Source: Gephyromycinifex aptenodytis (lineage in GTDB: Bacteria; Actinomycetota; Actinomycetes; Actinomycetales; Dermatophilaceae). Taken from it: DNA of 64,000 nucleotides. Below are positions 56,480 through 64,000 of this stretch, in pieces. The stretch covers positions 1,116,001 to 1,180,000 of the forward strand of contig NZ_CP051155.1 in the NCBI RefSeq assembly GCF_012277275.1. Direction: 5' to 3'. The position numbers and the translations under genes were made by a program. Numbering within the stretch: position 1 is the stretch's first letter; the number at the start of each line of letters is the position of its first letter. The notes below the pieces were generated by a model. That model was given only the letters and a program-made list of their open reading frames with translations. It was not told the DNA's origin and searched no databases.

Positions 56480-57088
56480 TCAGATCCAGCCCTGCGCCCG
56501 CGCCAGATGGACCGCCTCGTGACGATTCGCGGCGCCGGTTTTTGCCACCGCAGCCGATAAGTAGTTGCGCACCGTCCCCGGCGACAGGTGCGCCCGAGCG
56601 GCGATCTCTTCCACCGGCGCACCGGCCCCCGCGAGTTCCAGCACGTCGGCTTCGCGCGGTGAGAGCGGGTTGGCGCCGGCCGCAATCGCGTCTGCAGCAA
56701 GTTCAGGGTCGACGTAGCGACTACCGCCGTGCACGGTGCGGATGGCCTCCGCCAGCACCGTGGCCGAACTCGTCTTGGGCACGAAACCGCGAACGCCGCA
56801 CTGCAGCGCCTTCTTCAAGTAGCCGGGGCGGCCGTGACTGGTGACGATGAGGCACCCGAGCTCGGGGTTGGACGCCAGCAGTTGTTCGGCGACGGCAATC
56901 CCGTCGATGCCTGGCATCTGCAGATCCAGGACTGCGACATCGACCTGGTGGGCCCTGCCCATCGCCAGCGCTTCGGCGCCCGATGCTGCCTGGGCGACGA
57001 CCTCGAAGTCGTCCTGCAGCCCCAACAGCATGGCCAGCGCATCGCGAAACATGTTCTCGTCATCGGCCAGCAGGAGTCGGATCACCAT
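56480..57088 (-). CDS. NarL/LuxR-type response regulator
   Basis: Two-component response regulator of 202 residues. The receiver domain (about 2-120) has the acidic pair Asp9-Asp10, phospho-acceptor Asp55 in Val-Leu-Asp-Leu-Gln-Met-Pro-Gly, switch Thr/Ser near 84, and Lys105 in Val-Pro-Lys. A LuxR-type helix-turn-helix follows (about 138-195, Leu-Ser-Pro-Arg-Glu-Ala-Asp-Val-Leu and Ser-Pro-Gly-Thr-Val-Arg-Asn-Tyr-Leu). It resembles DesR/LiaR-type regulators. It is last in ATPase-permease-kinase-regulator, with a 114-bp gap after the kinase, and most likely controls this exporter. Confidence 0.93.
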   Translation of the reverse strand: MVIRLLLADDENMFRDALAMLLGLQDDFEVVAQAASGAEALAMGRAHQVDVAVLDLQMPGIDGIAVAEQLLASNPELGCLIVTSHGRPGYLKKALQCGVRGFVPKTSSATVLAEAIRTVHGGSRYVDPELAADAIAAGANPLSPREADVLELAGAGAPVEEIAARAHLSPGTVRNYLSAAVAKTGAANRHEAVHLARAQGWI

Positions 57089-57202
57089 GGCAGGTTACGA
57101 CCTCGCTGCTGCGGCGGGCGCCCCACCCGAGTCAGCCTGCGCACGGAGTCGACGCTGCTGACTGGGCACCGGGGCTGCAGGGCCGCAGTCCCGCCGGTCC
57201 CG

Positions 57203-58558
57203 CTATTCATCGGCAGCAGACTCATCGGTTAGCGGCACCCATGCCTGCACGACGAACGACTCACCGTGGCGCTGCGCGCTGAAGGTGCCGCCCACCGCTT
57301 CGATGCGCTCACTCAGCCCGGCCAACCCGGTGCCGGCCGGCTGACCAGCCTTCTGCCGTCGAACCCTGTCGTTGCGGATGGTCAGGTGAGCCATTCCCCC
57401 TTCGCGGGAGCCGGTGAACTCCACACAGGTGGGACTGGCGTGACGGAGTATGTTCGTCGTCGCTTCACGAACCACCCAGGCCAGGGCGCGCCCGCCCGAT
57501 TCGCTGACCGCATCGCTGAACCCGTGCAGGCCCTGGACCCGGGTAGGGATGCCAGCCGAGCGAAGCACCGAGCGAGCCCCGGCCAACTCGTCGGCGAAAA
57601 CGATCTGGCGGTAGTCCCGCACCACTCCGCGGACATCCCGCAGGCTCCGCTGAGCGAGTTCACGCACCTCGAGCATCTCCTGGATGGCCCGCGGGTCGGC
57701 GCGGCGGGCCAGTTCGGCTGCGAGTTCGCTCTTGACGGCGACACTGGACAGGGTCCGCCCGAAGACATCATGGAGGTCGCGGGAGAATCGCAGGCGTTCC
57801 TCAGCCACTGCCAGCTGGGCCGCGACCCCCCGGGCCCGATCCAGTCGCCGAACCACATCGACCATCCACCACGTCACCAGGGACACCGGGATGGCCAGCA
57901 GGCCGTAGAAGATCGGCAACAGGACATAGAGGCATGTGGCGCCCAGGGGATGCCCTGCGGCCAGGTAGGCCAACCCCAGCGCCCCCGCATAACAACCCAC
58001 CCCGCGCAACAGCGCCCGCCAGCGATACGCCGGGCTCAACGCTGCCACGCAGATGCAGATGACCCAGGGCGCCGTGCCCAACCAGGCACCCGCACCGGCT
58101 TCGTACACGGAATCGACCGGTGTCAACAGCGGGGACAACAGCGCCAGGCAGGCGGCGCTCACCCCCAAACCCCAGCTCAGCGGTCGGGGCACCCGCTGAC
58201 CGCGGAACAGCAACTCGGTCACAGCTACGGCCAGGGCGGTGAACAGGATGCTCAGCCCGACCGCGGCACCCACCGCGATGGGCAGGATGTCGGCCCCCAG
58301 CAGCGGCGCGAGCGGGGATTCTTTACGCATCTGCACGACCAGGGAAGCGGCCCCGGCTGTCGCGAACAACCCGAGGAACACCATGGAGATGTACATCGAC
58401 CATCGCGAGTAGTTCTCGAAGCGCCGCAAATCGCGCACGGCAACCGGGTCACGCACCATAAGTGCCTCATCCTCCTGCGCAGCGTGCTGCCCGCTTTGAG
58501 GGCGCTGCAGGGAGGTGCTGCCCCCAGGACGGGCCAGGCGGTGGCGTAGCGACCTCAT
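57203..58558 (-). CDS. NarL-partner sensor histidine kinase (HisKA_3)
   Basis: Membrane sensor kinase of 451 residues. About six hydrophobic helices form the sensory part (residues about 50-240). The dimerisation/phosphorylation domain has His263 in Ser-Arg-Asp-Leu-His-Asp-Val-Phe-Gly-Arg-Thr-Leu, and the ATPase domain has Glu-Ala-Thr-Thr-Asn-Ile-Leu-Arg-His-Ala (N box) and Gly-Thr-Gly-Leu-Ala-Gly-Leu (G box). The ligand is unknown; a multi-helix sensor without an extracellular domain suggests detection of membrane stress or lipids, as in DesK/LiaS. I chose ATG at 58558 because it overlaps the permease stop by 4 bp. The cognate regulator follows. Confidence 0.92.
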   Translation of the reverse strand: MRSLRHRLARPGGSTSLQRPQSGQHAAQEDEALMVRDPVAVRDLRRFENYSRWSMYISMVFLGLFATAGAASLVVQMRKESPLAPLLGADILPIAVGAAVGLSILFTALAVAVTELLFRGQRVPRPLSWGLGVSAACLALLSPLLTPVDSVYEAGAGAWLGTAPWVICICVAALSPAYRWRALLRGVGCYAGALGLAYLAAGHPLGATCLYVLLPIFYGLLAIPVSLVTWWMVDVVRRLDRARGVAAQLAVAEERLRFSRDLHDVFGRTLSSVAVKSELAAELARRADPRAIQEMLEVRELAQRSLRDVRGVVRDYRQIVFADELAGARSVLRSAGIPTRVQGLHGFSDAVSESGGRALAWVVREATTNILRHASPTCVEFTGSREGGMAHLTIRNDRVRRQKAGQPAGTGLAGLSERIEAVGGTFSAQRHGESFVVQAWVPLTDESAADE

Positions 58559-59442
58559 CGACGCGGCACCCAACGCAGGTAGCGGCGCACCAGCCACAGG
58601 CCGAGCCCCACCCAACCAAGCAACACCAGCGTCGGCTCGACAGAGGCCACAATCCCCTGGCTCAGGCTTAGCATCGAGCCGTCGGCCTCGACGCCGGCCA
58701 TTCCGTACCGCATGAGTTCCACGACGGGATGCAACGGGGTCAAGGCTGCAATTCGCTGCACAACCTCAGGCATGAACTGCAGTGGCAGGGACAGACCCGA
58801 CAGCAGCAACGGGATGAAGATCGCCGGCATCGTCGTGATCTGAGCGTGCTCCACCGAACGGGTCATGCCCGTGGAGGCGATGCCGAGCAGCGTCCACACG
58901 GCGGCCCCCAAGACCATGCCCAGCACCACCAGGGCAAGGTTGACTGGCAGCCCCACCCCGAGGAACAGACTCGCGCCCAGCACAGCCAGAGCACTCTGAG
59001 CGAAGGTGATGAGGATGAACGGCAACGCCAGCCCGAGCAGAATCGTGGCATCGCTGGCTTCCCCGGTGCGCAGCCGCTGCAGCACGCCGGCCTCGCGCCG
59101 GGCGACCAGCGCAGTGACCAGGGTGTAGTAGACGACGAAGATCAGCGCGGTGCCCAGCACCATCGTCGGAACGAAAGCGCCGAAGCTGCCGAACTGCTCC
59201 CGGTTGAGGCCACTGAAGAAGAGCACCATGAGGCCGGGCAGCAGGAGCGTGTTCACGAGCGCGACCTTGTTACGCAGCAACAGCTTGGTCTCGGCGCCGG
59301 CTAGGGCCCGCACCTGCGCCAACCGCGAAGCCGGTTGGACAGGCTCCCCCGCCACAGTCCGGGGGCCGGATTGGGTGGTCATGTTCTTCACGGCGCCTTC
59401 CTGCGCATCGGGGTGGGACGAGGATCGACGTTGGGCGTTCAT
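58555..59442 (-). CDS. ABC-2 type exporter permease
   Basis: Membrane subunit of 295 residues with six predicted helices (first about 60-78). The hydrophilic N terminus (about 45 residues) is variable. The ABC-2 signature region Gly-Leu-Ser-Leu-Pro-Leu...Pro-Leu-His-Pro-Val-Val-Glu-Leu-Met-Arg (about 215-250) is visible. DrrB/YadH-like permeases of this type export drugs or lipids. The ATG overlaps the end of the ATPase gene by 4 bp, and its stop overlaps the kinase start by 4 bp, so exporter and sensor are made together. Confidence 0.9.
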   Translation of the reverse strand: MNAQRRSSSHPDAQEGAVKNMTTQSGPRTVAGEPVQPASRLAQVRALAGAETKLLLRNKVALVNTLLLPGLMVLFFSGLNREQFGSFGAFVPTMVLGTALIFVVYYTLVTALVARREAGVLQRLRTGEASDATILLGLALPFILITFAQSALAVLGASLFLGVGLPVNLALVVLGMVLGAAVWTLLGIASTGMTRSVEHAQITTMPAIFIPLLLSGLSLPLQFMPEVVQRIAALTPLHPVVELMRYGMAGVEADGSMLSLSQGIVASVEPTLVLLGWVGLGLWLVRRYLRWVPRR

Positions 59443-60368
59443 GCGGCCTCAGCCTGCGGTTCGGGCGCACCCTGCTCGGCGATCGCCAGGAACGCCTGTT
59501 CCAGGGACGCCGACGACGCTGACAGCTGGCTCAACTCGACGTCGTCGCCGGCCCAGTCCAGCAGCGCTCGCAATGTCGTCTGCAACTGGTGGGTATACAG
59601 CTTCACCTGATCGTCCTGGAGGCTGCACTCCGCCCCGGGCAGGGTCGGTAGCGCACAGCCCACCGGGCGCCGGAACGAAATGGTGGCCGGCTGTGCTGCG
59701 ACGATCTCTGCCACGGTGCCGCTGGTCGCGATCCGGCCGGCGTGCATGATCGAAATACGATCCGCCAACCGTTCGGCCTCTTCAAGGTAGTGCGTCGTCA
59801 GCACGATCGCCGTCCCGGTTTCGAGCAGGCGAGTCAACACCTCCCAAGCTCGGTGTCGACTCTCCGGGTCCAGCCCCGTCGTGGGCTCGTCCAGGAAGAG
59901 GATCTGTGGGCGCCCCATGATCGCCAGCGCCAGGTCGAGACGACGGCGTTCCCCACCGGAGAGGCTGGAGACCGCAACCCCGTCTCGATCCACCAGGTCC
60001 ACCAGCGCGAGCGCTTCCTTCACCGGCCGGGGCGCCGCCATGGTGCCGGCCCACATCCGCGCCGTCTCGATCACCGTCAGATCGCCGGAGAAGCCGGCTT
60101 CCTGAAGGACGATCCCCATCCGCGGTCGCAGTACGCGCCGATGCGTGTAGGGGTCCAGGCCGGCGATCTGCACCGTGCCCGAGGTCGGGCGGGCCAAGCC
60201 TTCCAAGAGCTCCATCGTCGAGGTCTTGCCGGCGCCGTTGGTACCCAACAGTGCGAAGAGTTCTCCGGGGTGCACGTCAAGGTCGATGCCACGCACCGCC
60301 TCGAAGCCGGTGCGGGGGTGGCCGTACCGGCGGGTCAGGGCGGTGGCGCTCACGAGCGGGATGTCCAT
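59439..60368 (-). CDS. ABC-2 type exporter ATPase
   Basis: Drug/lipid exporter ATP-binding subunit of 309 residues. Walker A Gly-Thr-Asn-Gly-Ala-Gly-Lys-Thr-Ser (about 43-51), signature Leu-Ser-Gly-Gly-Glu-Arg-Arg-Arg, Walker B Leu-Phe-Leu-Asp-Glu-Pro-Thr-Thr-Gly-Leu-Asp, and the H-loop His in Leu-Thr-Thr-His-Tyr. The C-terminal part is the DrrA-like extension. I placed the start at the Met (60368) where family similarity begins; GATGAT lies 6 nt before it, consistent with leaderless translation. An in-frame ATG at 60461 with GGGGG upstream gives a longer, Pro-rich N terminus and is the alternative. First gene of a four-gene operon. Confidence 0.88.
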   Translation of the reverse strand: MDIPLVSATALTRRYGHPRTGFEAVRGIDLDVHPGELFALLGTNGAGKTSTMELLEGLARPTSGTVQIAGLDPYTHRRVLRPRMGIVLQEAGFSGDLTVIETARMWAGTMAAPRPVKEALALVDLVDRDGVAVSSLSGGERRRLDLALAIMGRPQILFLDEPTTGLDPESRHRAWEVLTRLLETGTAIVLTTHYLEEAERLADRISIMHAGRIATSGTVAEIVAAQPATISFRRPVGCALPTLPGAECSLQDDQVKLYTHQLQTTLRALLDWAGDDVELSQLSASSASLEQAFLAIAEQGAPEPQAEAA

Positions 60369-60751
60369 GTCTTCATCATCGATCGCGATCGGGGACGGGG
60401 ACGGTGCCGGTGCGCATCCATGTAGGTGCTGATTCCACGGCCCGGCGATGACATCTGTCATGGCGGCCCCCAGCGAGCGCTCAGAGACCGTAGACACACG
60501 GAAGGCGCAGGTCAGGATGGGAACGCGAGCAAACCTCAGCGTCCGCAATCCGACTCTGCGCCCTCCGCGCGTTACGAGGCGGCGCGTGACGGGCGGCGGC
60601 CCCTCCTCCGCCGCCCGCCACGCTCCGTGTTCCTATCGACGGTAGCTGGCGGCACACAAGAAGATTCCGCAACTTCTACTGGGATCGGTGCAGGTGGCGC
60701 CGTCGTTGACCACCACATCCACTGCGCAGACGGCGCTGTCATGATTGATCT

Positions 60752-61981
60752 ATGCGCTCCATCTCCCAGTCCCGCAAACTTCAGAACATCCATTACGCCA
60801 TTCGTGGGCCTGTTCCGGCCGAGGCGAAACGGATGGAAGATGAGGGACACCGCATCATCAAGCTCAACATCGGCAACCCTGCGCCCTTCGGCTTCGATGC
60901 CCCTGAGGAGATCCTGTCCGACATGCGGCGCCAACTCCCGACGGCGCAGGGTTATTCGGAGAGCAAGGGGATCCTGCCGGCCAGGCGGGCCGTCGTGCAG
61001 CATTACGAAGAGCGCGGCATCAGCGGCCTCGATGTTGAGGACGTGTATCTCGGTAACGGCGTCAGCGAGCTCATCACGATGACCTTGCAGGCGTTGCTGG
61101 ACGACGGCGACGAGGTGCTCATCCCCGCCCCCGACTACCCACTGTGGACGGCGACCGTATCGCTGGCGGGTGGGCGCCCGGTGCATTACCTGTGTGATGA
61201 GCAGCAGGATTGGGCCCCGGATCTAGAGGATCTGGCGGCCAAGATCACCGAGCGCACCAAGGCGCTGGTCATCATCAACCCGAACAACCCCACGGGTGCG
61301 GTCTACTCCCAGCAGGTGCTGGAGGCCATGGTGGAACTGGCCCGCCGCCACGACCTGATCCTGCTCTCGGACGAGATCTACGACAAGATCCTCTACGACG
61401 ACGCAGTGCACGTGCCGACGGCATCGCTGGCCCCGGACTTGCTGTGCCTGACCTACAACGGTCTCTCCAAGGCTTACCGCGTGGCCGGTTTCCGCAGCGG
61501 CTGGCTCGTGATCTCCGGCCCTAAGGAGCACGCGCAGAACTACCTGGAGGGCCTGGACATCCTGTCCAACATGAGGCTGTGCGCCAACCACCCGGCTCAG
61601 CACGCCGTCGCCACGGCCCTGGGCGGACGCCAGAGCATTAACGAACTCATCCTTCCGGGCGGGCGCCTGCGCGAGCAGCGCGACGTGACCATTGATCTGC
61701 TCAACCAGATTCCCGGCGTCTCCTGCACCATGCCCAAGGGCGCGTTGTACGCCTTCCCTCGCCTCGACCCGCACGTTTACCCGATCGAGAACGATGAGGC
61801 GTTCGTGCTGGAACTGCTCCGCGATCAGAAGGTGCTCGTGGTCCAAGGCACCGGCCTGAACTGGCCGCACCACGACCATTTCCGCATCGTGACGTTGCCG
61901 CATGTGCAGGACCTCCAGGAGGCCATCGGGCGCATCGAGACTTTCTTGGGCAAGCTGCGCGCCGGGCGGGTGAGCGCCTGA
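60752..61981 (+). CDS. alaT: Alanine-type aminotransferase (AlaA/AlaT)
   Basis: PLP aminotransferase of 409 residues in the AlaA/AlaT group (mycobacterial Rv0337c type), which makes alanine from pyruvate and glutamate. Visible motifs: Asn-Ile-Gly-Asn-Pro-Ala-Pro-Phe-Gly-Phe (about 39-48), Asn-Pro-Asn-Asn-Pro-Thr-Gly-Ala (about 175-182), Ser-Asp-Glu-Ile-Tyr-Asp-Lys-Ile, and the PLP lysine in Asn-Gly-Leu-Ser-Lys-Ala-Tyr-Arg (about 240). CATGAT lies 6 nt before the ATG, suggesting leaderless translation. Together with the Rv3722c-like enzyme and DapC it is one of three aminotransferases in the window. Confidence 0.93.
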   Translation: MRSISQSRKLQNIHYAIRGPVPAEAKRMEDEGHRIIKLNIGNPAPFGFDAPEEILSDMRRQLPTAQGYSESKGILPARRAVVQHYEERGISGLDVEDVYLGNGVSELITMTLQALLDDGDEVLIPAPDYPLWTATVSLAGGRPVHYLCDEQQDWAPDLEDLAAKITERTKALVIINPNNPTGAVYSQQVLEAMVELARRHDLILLSDEIYDKILYDDAVHVPTASLAPDLLCLTYNGLSKAYRVAGFRSGWLVISGPKEHAQNYLEGLDILSNMRLCANHPAQHAVATALGGRQSINELILPGGRLREQRDVTIDLLNQIPGVSCTMPKGALYAFPRLDPHVYPIENDEAFVLELLRDQKVLVVQGTGLNWPHHDHFRIVTLPHVQDLQEAIGRIETFLGKLRAGRVSA

Positions 61982-61989
61982 GGCCTTAA

Positions 61990-62059
61990 CCGCAGGCTCG
62001 GGTTGTTGAAAAGACAACTATCTTGCTGGGCGCGTTAACTGCCCGAGCGCGGCCTTTTT
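61990..62059 (+). terminator. Terminator after alaT
   Basis: The stem CCGC-(AG)-GCTCGGG pairs with CCCGAGC-GCGG across a long loop that contains a second small hairpin (GTTGT/ACAAC). Five T residues follow at 62055-62059, only a few bases before the -10 element of the next gene. Confidence 0.65.
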
Positions 62060-62062
62060 AAC

Positions 62063-62068
62063 TACGGT
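62063..62068 (+). promoter_or_regulatory. -10 hexamer TACGGT, leaderless start of amidotransferase-like gene
   Basis: TACGGT followed by 6 nt and GTG at 62075, with no ribosome site. It begins 4 nt after the terminator T-tract of alaT. Confidence 0.55.
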
Positions 62069-62074
62069 CATCAG

Positions 62075-62779
62075 GTGGACTCCTGCTTTCTTGTCCAGCA
62101 AGATGACTGTTCGCCGCCGGGCGCGCTGCTGACCTGGGCCCAGGCGGCGGGCGTGAATGTCGAACTGCGTCGGCCCTACCGCTGCGATCCCCTGCCCCCG
62201 ATCAGGGACGTCGAGGGCCTGGTCGTCCTCGGTGGCGCGGTGGGCCCCTATGACGACGCCAGGCACCCGTGGCTGGTCGACCTCAAACGCCTACTGACGC
62301 GCGCCGTCGCCCACGAGGTGCCTGTGCTGGGCATCGCCGCCGGGGGGCATGTCCTGGCCACCGCTTTGGGGGGCACCGTGACCTTGCCCGCGGCGGCAGT
62401 CCACACCGGGCTGGTCTCGTTGTGCCCTACCCCCGAGGCTCCCCCCGACCCGCTGCTACAGGCACTGGAGGAGGACACCGCCTGGGTGTCCTGGAGTCCG
62501 CTGCTGCCGACCGAACTGCCCGCAGGTGCCGTTGTTCTGGCCGAGGATTGCCCCGGTTTCCCCCAGGTCGTGCGCTACGGGCCGCGCGCTTGGGGCTTCC
62601 AGGGCCATCCCGAGGTCGACCCCGACATCGTCGGTCGCTGGGTCAGCCGGGGCGGTCCACCCCCTGGTAGCTACCTGGTCGGGGATCCCCTTGCGGAACT
62701 CCGCCGCCGCGAAGACGTGTTGAACGCCTGGGAACCCGTCTTTGAGGCCTTTTTCTCTTTGCAGGCCCGCGCAGCCTGA
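62075..62779 (+). CDS. Class I glutamine amidotransferase-like protein lacking the catalytic Cys
   Basis: GATase1-fold protein of 234 residues related to GMP synthase-type glutaminase domains (YfeJ/YLR126c group). The oxyanion strand Leu-Val-Val-Leu-Gly-Gly-Ala-Val-Gly-Pro (about 49-58) and the catalytic His-Pro-Glu in Gly-Phe-Gln-Gly-His-Pro-Glu-Val are present. The nucleophile elbow, normally Gly-Ile-Cys-x-Gly, reads Gly-Ile-Ala-Ala-Gly (Ala88, codon GCC at 62336-62338), so glutaminase activity is not expected. The frame is intact and coding-like, which argues for a functional non-catalytic protein rather than a decayed gene. Its role is unknown. Start GTG from a leaderless promoter. Confidence 0.85.
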   Translation: MDSCFLVQQDDCSPPGALLTWAQAAGVNVELRRPYRCDPLPPIRDVEGLVVLGGAVGPYDDARHPWLVDLKRLLTRAVAHEVPVLGIAAGGHVLATALGGTVTLPAAAVHTGLVSLCPTPEAPPDPLLQALEEDTAWVSWSPLLPTELPAGAVVLAEDCPGFPQVVRYGPRAWGFQGHPEVDPDIVGRWVSRGGPPPGSYLVGDPLAELRRREDVLNAWEPVFEAFFSLQARAA

Positions 62780-62858
62780 GCCGAAATCCTCCGGCGACGA
62801 ACACCAGCGCCGCCCCGAAGATGCCCGCCTCTTCGAGCAAACTACCGGTCAGAACAAT

Positions 62859-63035
62859 TCAGCCGAATCCGGACATCGCCCCGGAGGCGACGGCCCAGAC
62901 GTCCCAGCGCCCCAGGACGTGGTCCTTCTTCTCGTGTGCTGCCCGCCAGCTCACGAGGTACTCATCCTGGTCGTGGATGCGCGCCTTTTGCGGAGCACGC
63001 GGGTGAGAGTGCAGATATGAGTCGGCCCCGGCCAC
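62859..63035 (-). CDS. Possible small protein downstream of gcdH
   Basis: A minus-strand frame of up to 58 codons begins just after the gcdH stop. Its C-terminal 40 codons look coding: strong GC preference in third positions, and a charged and aromatic composition (Asp-Gln-Asp-Glu-Tyr-Leu-Val-Ser-Trp-Arg, Lys-Lys-Asp-His, Arg-Trp-Asp-Val-Trp). The start is uncertain: the GTG at 63035 lacks a clear ribosome site and sits in a region that can fold. I do not recognise the protein; it may be a remnant of a longer gene. It has no transmembrane helix. Confidence 0.3.
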   Translation of the reverse strand: MAGADSYLHSHPRAPQKARIHDQDEYLVSWRAAHEKKDHVLGRWDVWAVASGAMSGFG

Positions 63036-63067
63036 AGCTACGCGACCAGGGCCGGACGGCGGGCAGA

Positions 63068-64000
63068 TCAGCGGAAGGCTGCCTGGCCGGTGATCGCCTG
63101 CCCGATCATCAGCGTGTGCATCTCGGGTGTGCCTTCGTAGGTGAGCACAGACTCGAGGTTGTTCGCATGCCGCATGATGGGGAACTCGTAGGAGATGCCG
63201 TTGCCGCCGAGGATGGTGCGGGCTGTGCGGCAGATCTCGATCGCCTTGTTGACGTTGTTGAGCTTACCGATGCTGACCTGCTCGGGCCGCAGACCGACAG
63301 CGTCTTTCCGCCGTCCCAAGTGCACCGCCAGCAGCGTGCCGAGGGTGATCTCGACGGCCATGTCGGCCAGCTTGGCCTGGGTGAGCTGGAAGCCGCTGAT
63401 AGGTCGACCGAACTGCTGACGTTGCCCGGAGTACTCCAGAGCACTCTGGTAGGCGCTGCGGGCAGCACCCATCGCCCCCCACAAGATCCCGTAACGGGCT
63501 TCGTTCAGGCACGACAGTGGGCCCTTGAGCCCGCGCACCTCGGGGAAGACCGCATCTGCTGGCAGACGCACGTTGTCCAACACGATCTCGCCCGTGATCG
63601 AGGCACGCAGCGACGCCTTGTGCTTGATCTCAGGGGCGGAGAAACCGGGGGTGTTCGTGGGGACGCAGAAGCCGCGGATACCGCTGCCATCGTTGGCTTC
63701 CCCGGTCTGGGCCCACACCACCGCAACATCGGCCACCGGTGAGTTCGTGATCCACATTTTGCGACCGTTCAGAATCCAGTCGTCTCCGTCCTTCTTGGCG
63801 CGGGTGCGCATGCTGCCCGGGTCGCTGCCGTGGTCGGGTTCGGTCAGGCCGAAGCAGCCGATCGCATCCCCGGCGGCCATCTGCGGCAACCACTGCTGCT
63901 TCTGTTCCTCGGAGCCCCAGCGCCAGATGCCGAACATCGCCAGCGAACCTTGCACGCTGACCAAGGAGCGGATCCCGGAGTCGCTGGCTTCGAGTTCGAG
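63068..64000 (-). CDS. gcdH: Glutaryl-CoA dehydrogenase (5' end beyond window)
   Basis: Acyl-CoA dehydrogenase-family enzyme; about 310 C-terminal residues are visible and the frame is open through the right edge, so the N-terminal part, about 80-90 residues by the usual length, lies outside. The glutaryl-CoA dehydrogenase pattern is clear: Phe-Gly-Leu-Thr-Glu-Pro-Asp-His-Gly-Ser-Asp-Pro, Trp-Ile-Thr-Asn-Ser-Pro-Val-Ala-Asp, and the C-terminal Met-Arg-His-Ala-Asn-Asn-Leu-Glu-Ser with Thr-Tyr-Glu-Gly-Thr-Pro-Glu containing the catalytic Glu. The enzyme oxidises and decarboxylates glutaryl-CoA to crotonyl-CoA in lysine and aromatic degradation. Crotonyl-CoA is also the entry compound of the ethylmalonyl-CoA pathway proposed for this genome. 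Confidence 0.9.
   Translation of the reverse strand, partial: LELEASDSGIRSLVSVQGSLAMFGIWRWGSEEQKQQWLPQMAAGDAIGCFGLTEPDHGSDPGSMRTRAKKDGDDWILNGRKMWITNSPVADVAVVWAQTGEANDGSGIRGFCVPTNTPGFSAPEIKHKASLRASITGEIVLDNVRLPADAVFPEVRGLKGPLSCLNEARYGILWGAMGAARSAYQSALEYSGQRQQFGRPISGFQLTQAKLADMAVEITLGTLLAVHLGRRKDAVGLRPEQVSIGKLNNVNKAIEICRTARTILGGNGISYEFPIMRHANNLESVLTYEGTPEMHTLMIGQAITGQAAFR

Overview
The window is high-GC chromosomal DNA from an actinobacterium, most likely a Micrococcales-type organism. That placement is an inference. It rests on the GC-rich third codon positions, a MshB-type mycothiol deacetylase, the actinobacterial DapC/DapD/DapE set, a DUF3117 protein, a SigE/TatB/Mrp neighbourhood, and many genes whose start codon lies 5-7 nt after a TANNNT hexamer (the leaderless-mRNA pattern). 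I see no rRNA, tRNA, insertion sequence, prophage or CRISPR array. It reads as core chromosome with two genes cut by the window edges, a PHP phosphoesterase at the left and glutaryl-CoA dehydrogenase at the right.

Layout. 1-14 kb: metabolic genes on mixed strands (PHP esterase, MaoC hydratase, glycerol-3-phosphate dehydrogenase, lipoamide dehydrogenase, ThrE exporter, aminopeptidase P, acyl-CoA dehydrogenase, GntR regulator, L,D-transpeptidase, two malyl-CoA lyase-family proteins). The MaoC, acyl-CoA dehydrogenase and lyase genes look like dispersed parts of an ethylmalonyl-CoA pathway. 14-23 kb: a block whose gene content resembles the mycobacterial Rv1205-Rv1232 region (MgtE_N/CBS protein, DUF1003, Mrp, TatB, SigE, O-methyltransferase, DUF3117, DivIVA-like, LOG), but without the anti-sigma factor and HtrA. 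23-26 kb: an ahpC-ahpF-oxyR peroxide-defence cluster. 26-36 kb: diaminopimelate/lysine genes (dapE, dapD, dapC), a secreted wall-associated protein, citrate synthase, a 7Fe ferredoxin, a VanW-family wall protein, a flavin reductase coupled to a MshB-like deacetylase, and PPK2. 36-44 kb: an aspartate aminotransferase, then a cobalamin riboswitch driving a BtuCDF-like importer, TypA and a Nudix hydrolase. 44-50 kb: an atypical membrane pyrophosphatase, a quinol nitric oxide reductase and a CBS protein. 50-56 kb: a five-gene peptide ABC importer. 56-60 kb: an ABC exporter with its own two-component system. 60-64 kb: an alanine-type aminotransferase, a glutamine-amidotransferase-like protein lacking the nucleophile, and glutaryl-CoA dehydrogenase.

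Functional themes. Redox and stress: AhpCF/OxyR, qNOR, MshB, SigE, and a DosR-like palindrome in front of the pyrophosphatase gene. Phosphate and energy: PPK2 with PHO-box-like repeats upstream, and the membrane pyrophosphatase. Envelope: three dap genes, a transpeptidase, a VanW protein and a transglycosylase-like protein. Nearly all unit ends carry strong GC-rich hairpins; only a few are followed by a T-tract. The most interesting leads are the putative hypoxia/NO-type control of the divergent pyrophosphatase, the glutaminase-dead amidotransferase, the dispersed C4/C5 acyl-CoA pathway, and SigE without a neighbouring anti-sigma factor. All functional calls come from reading the sequence and recalled family knowledge; no database search was run.
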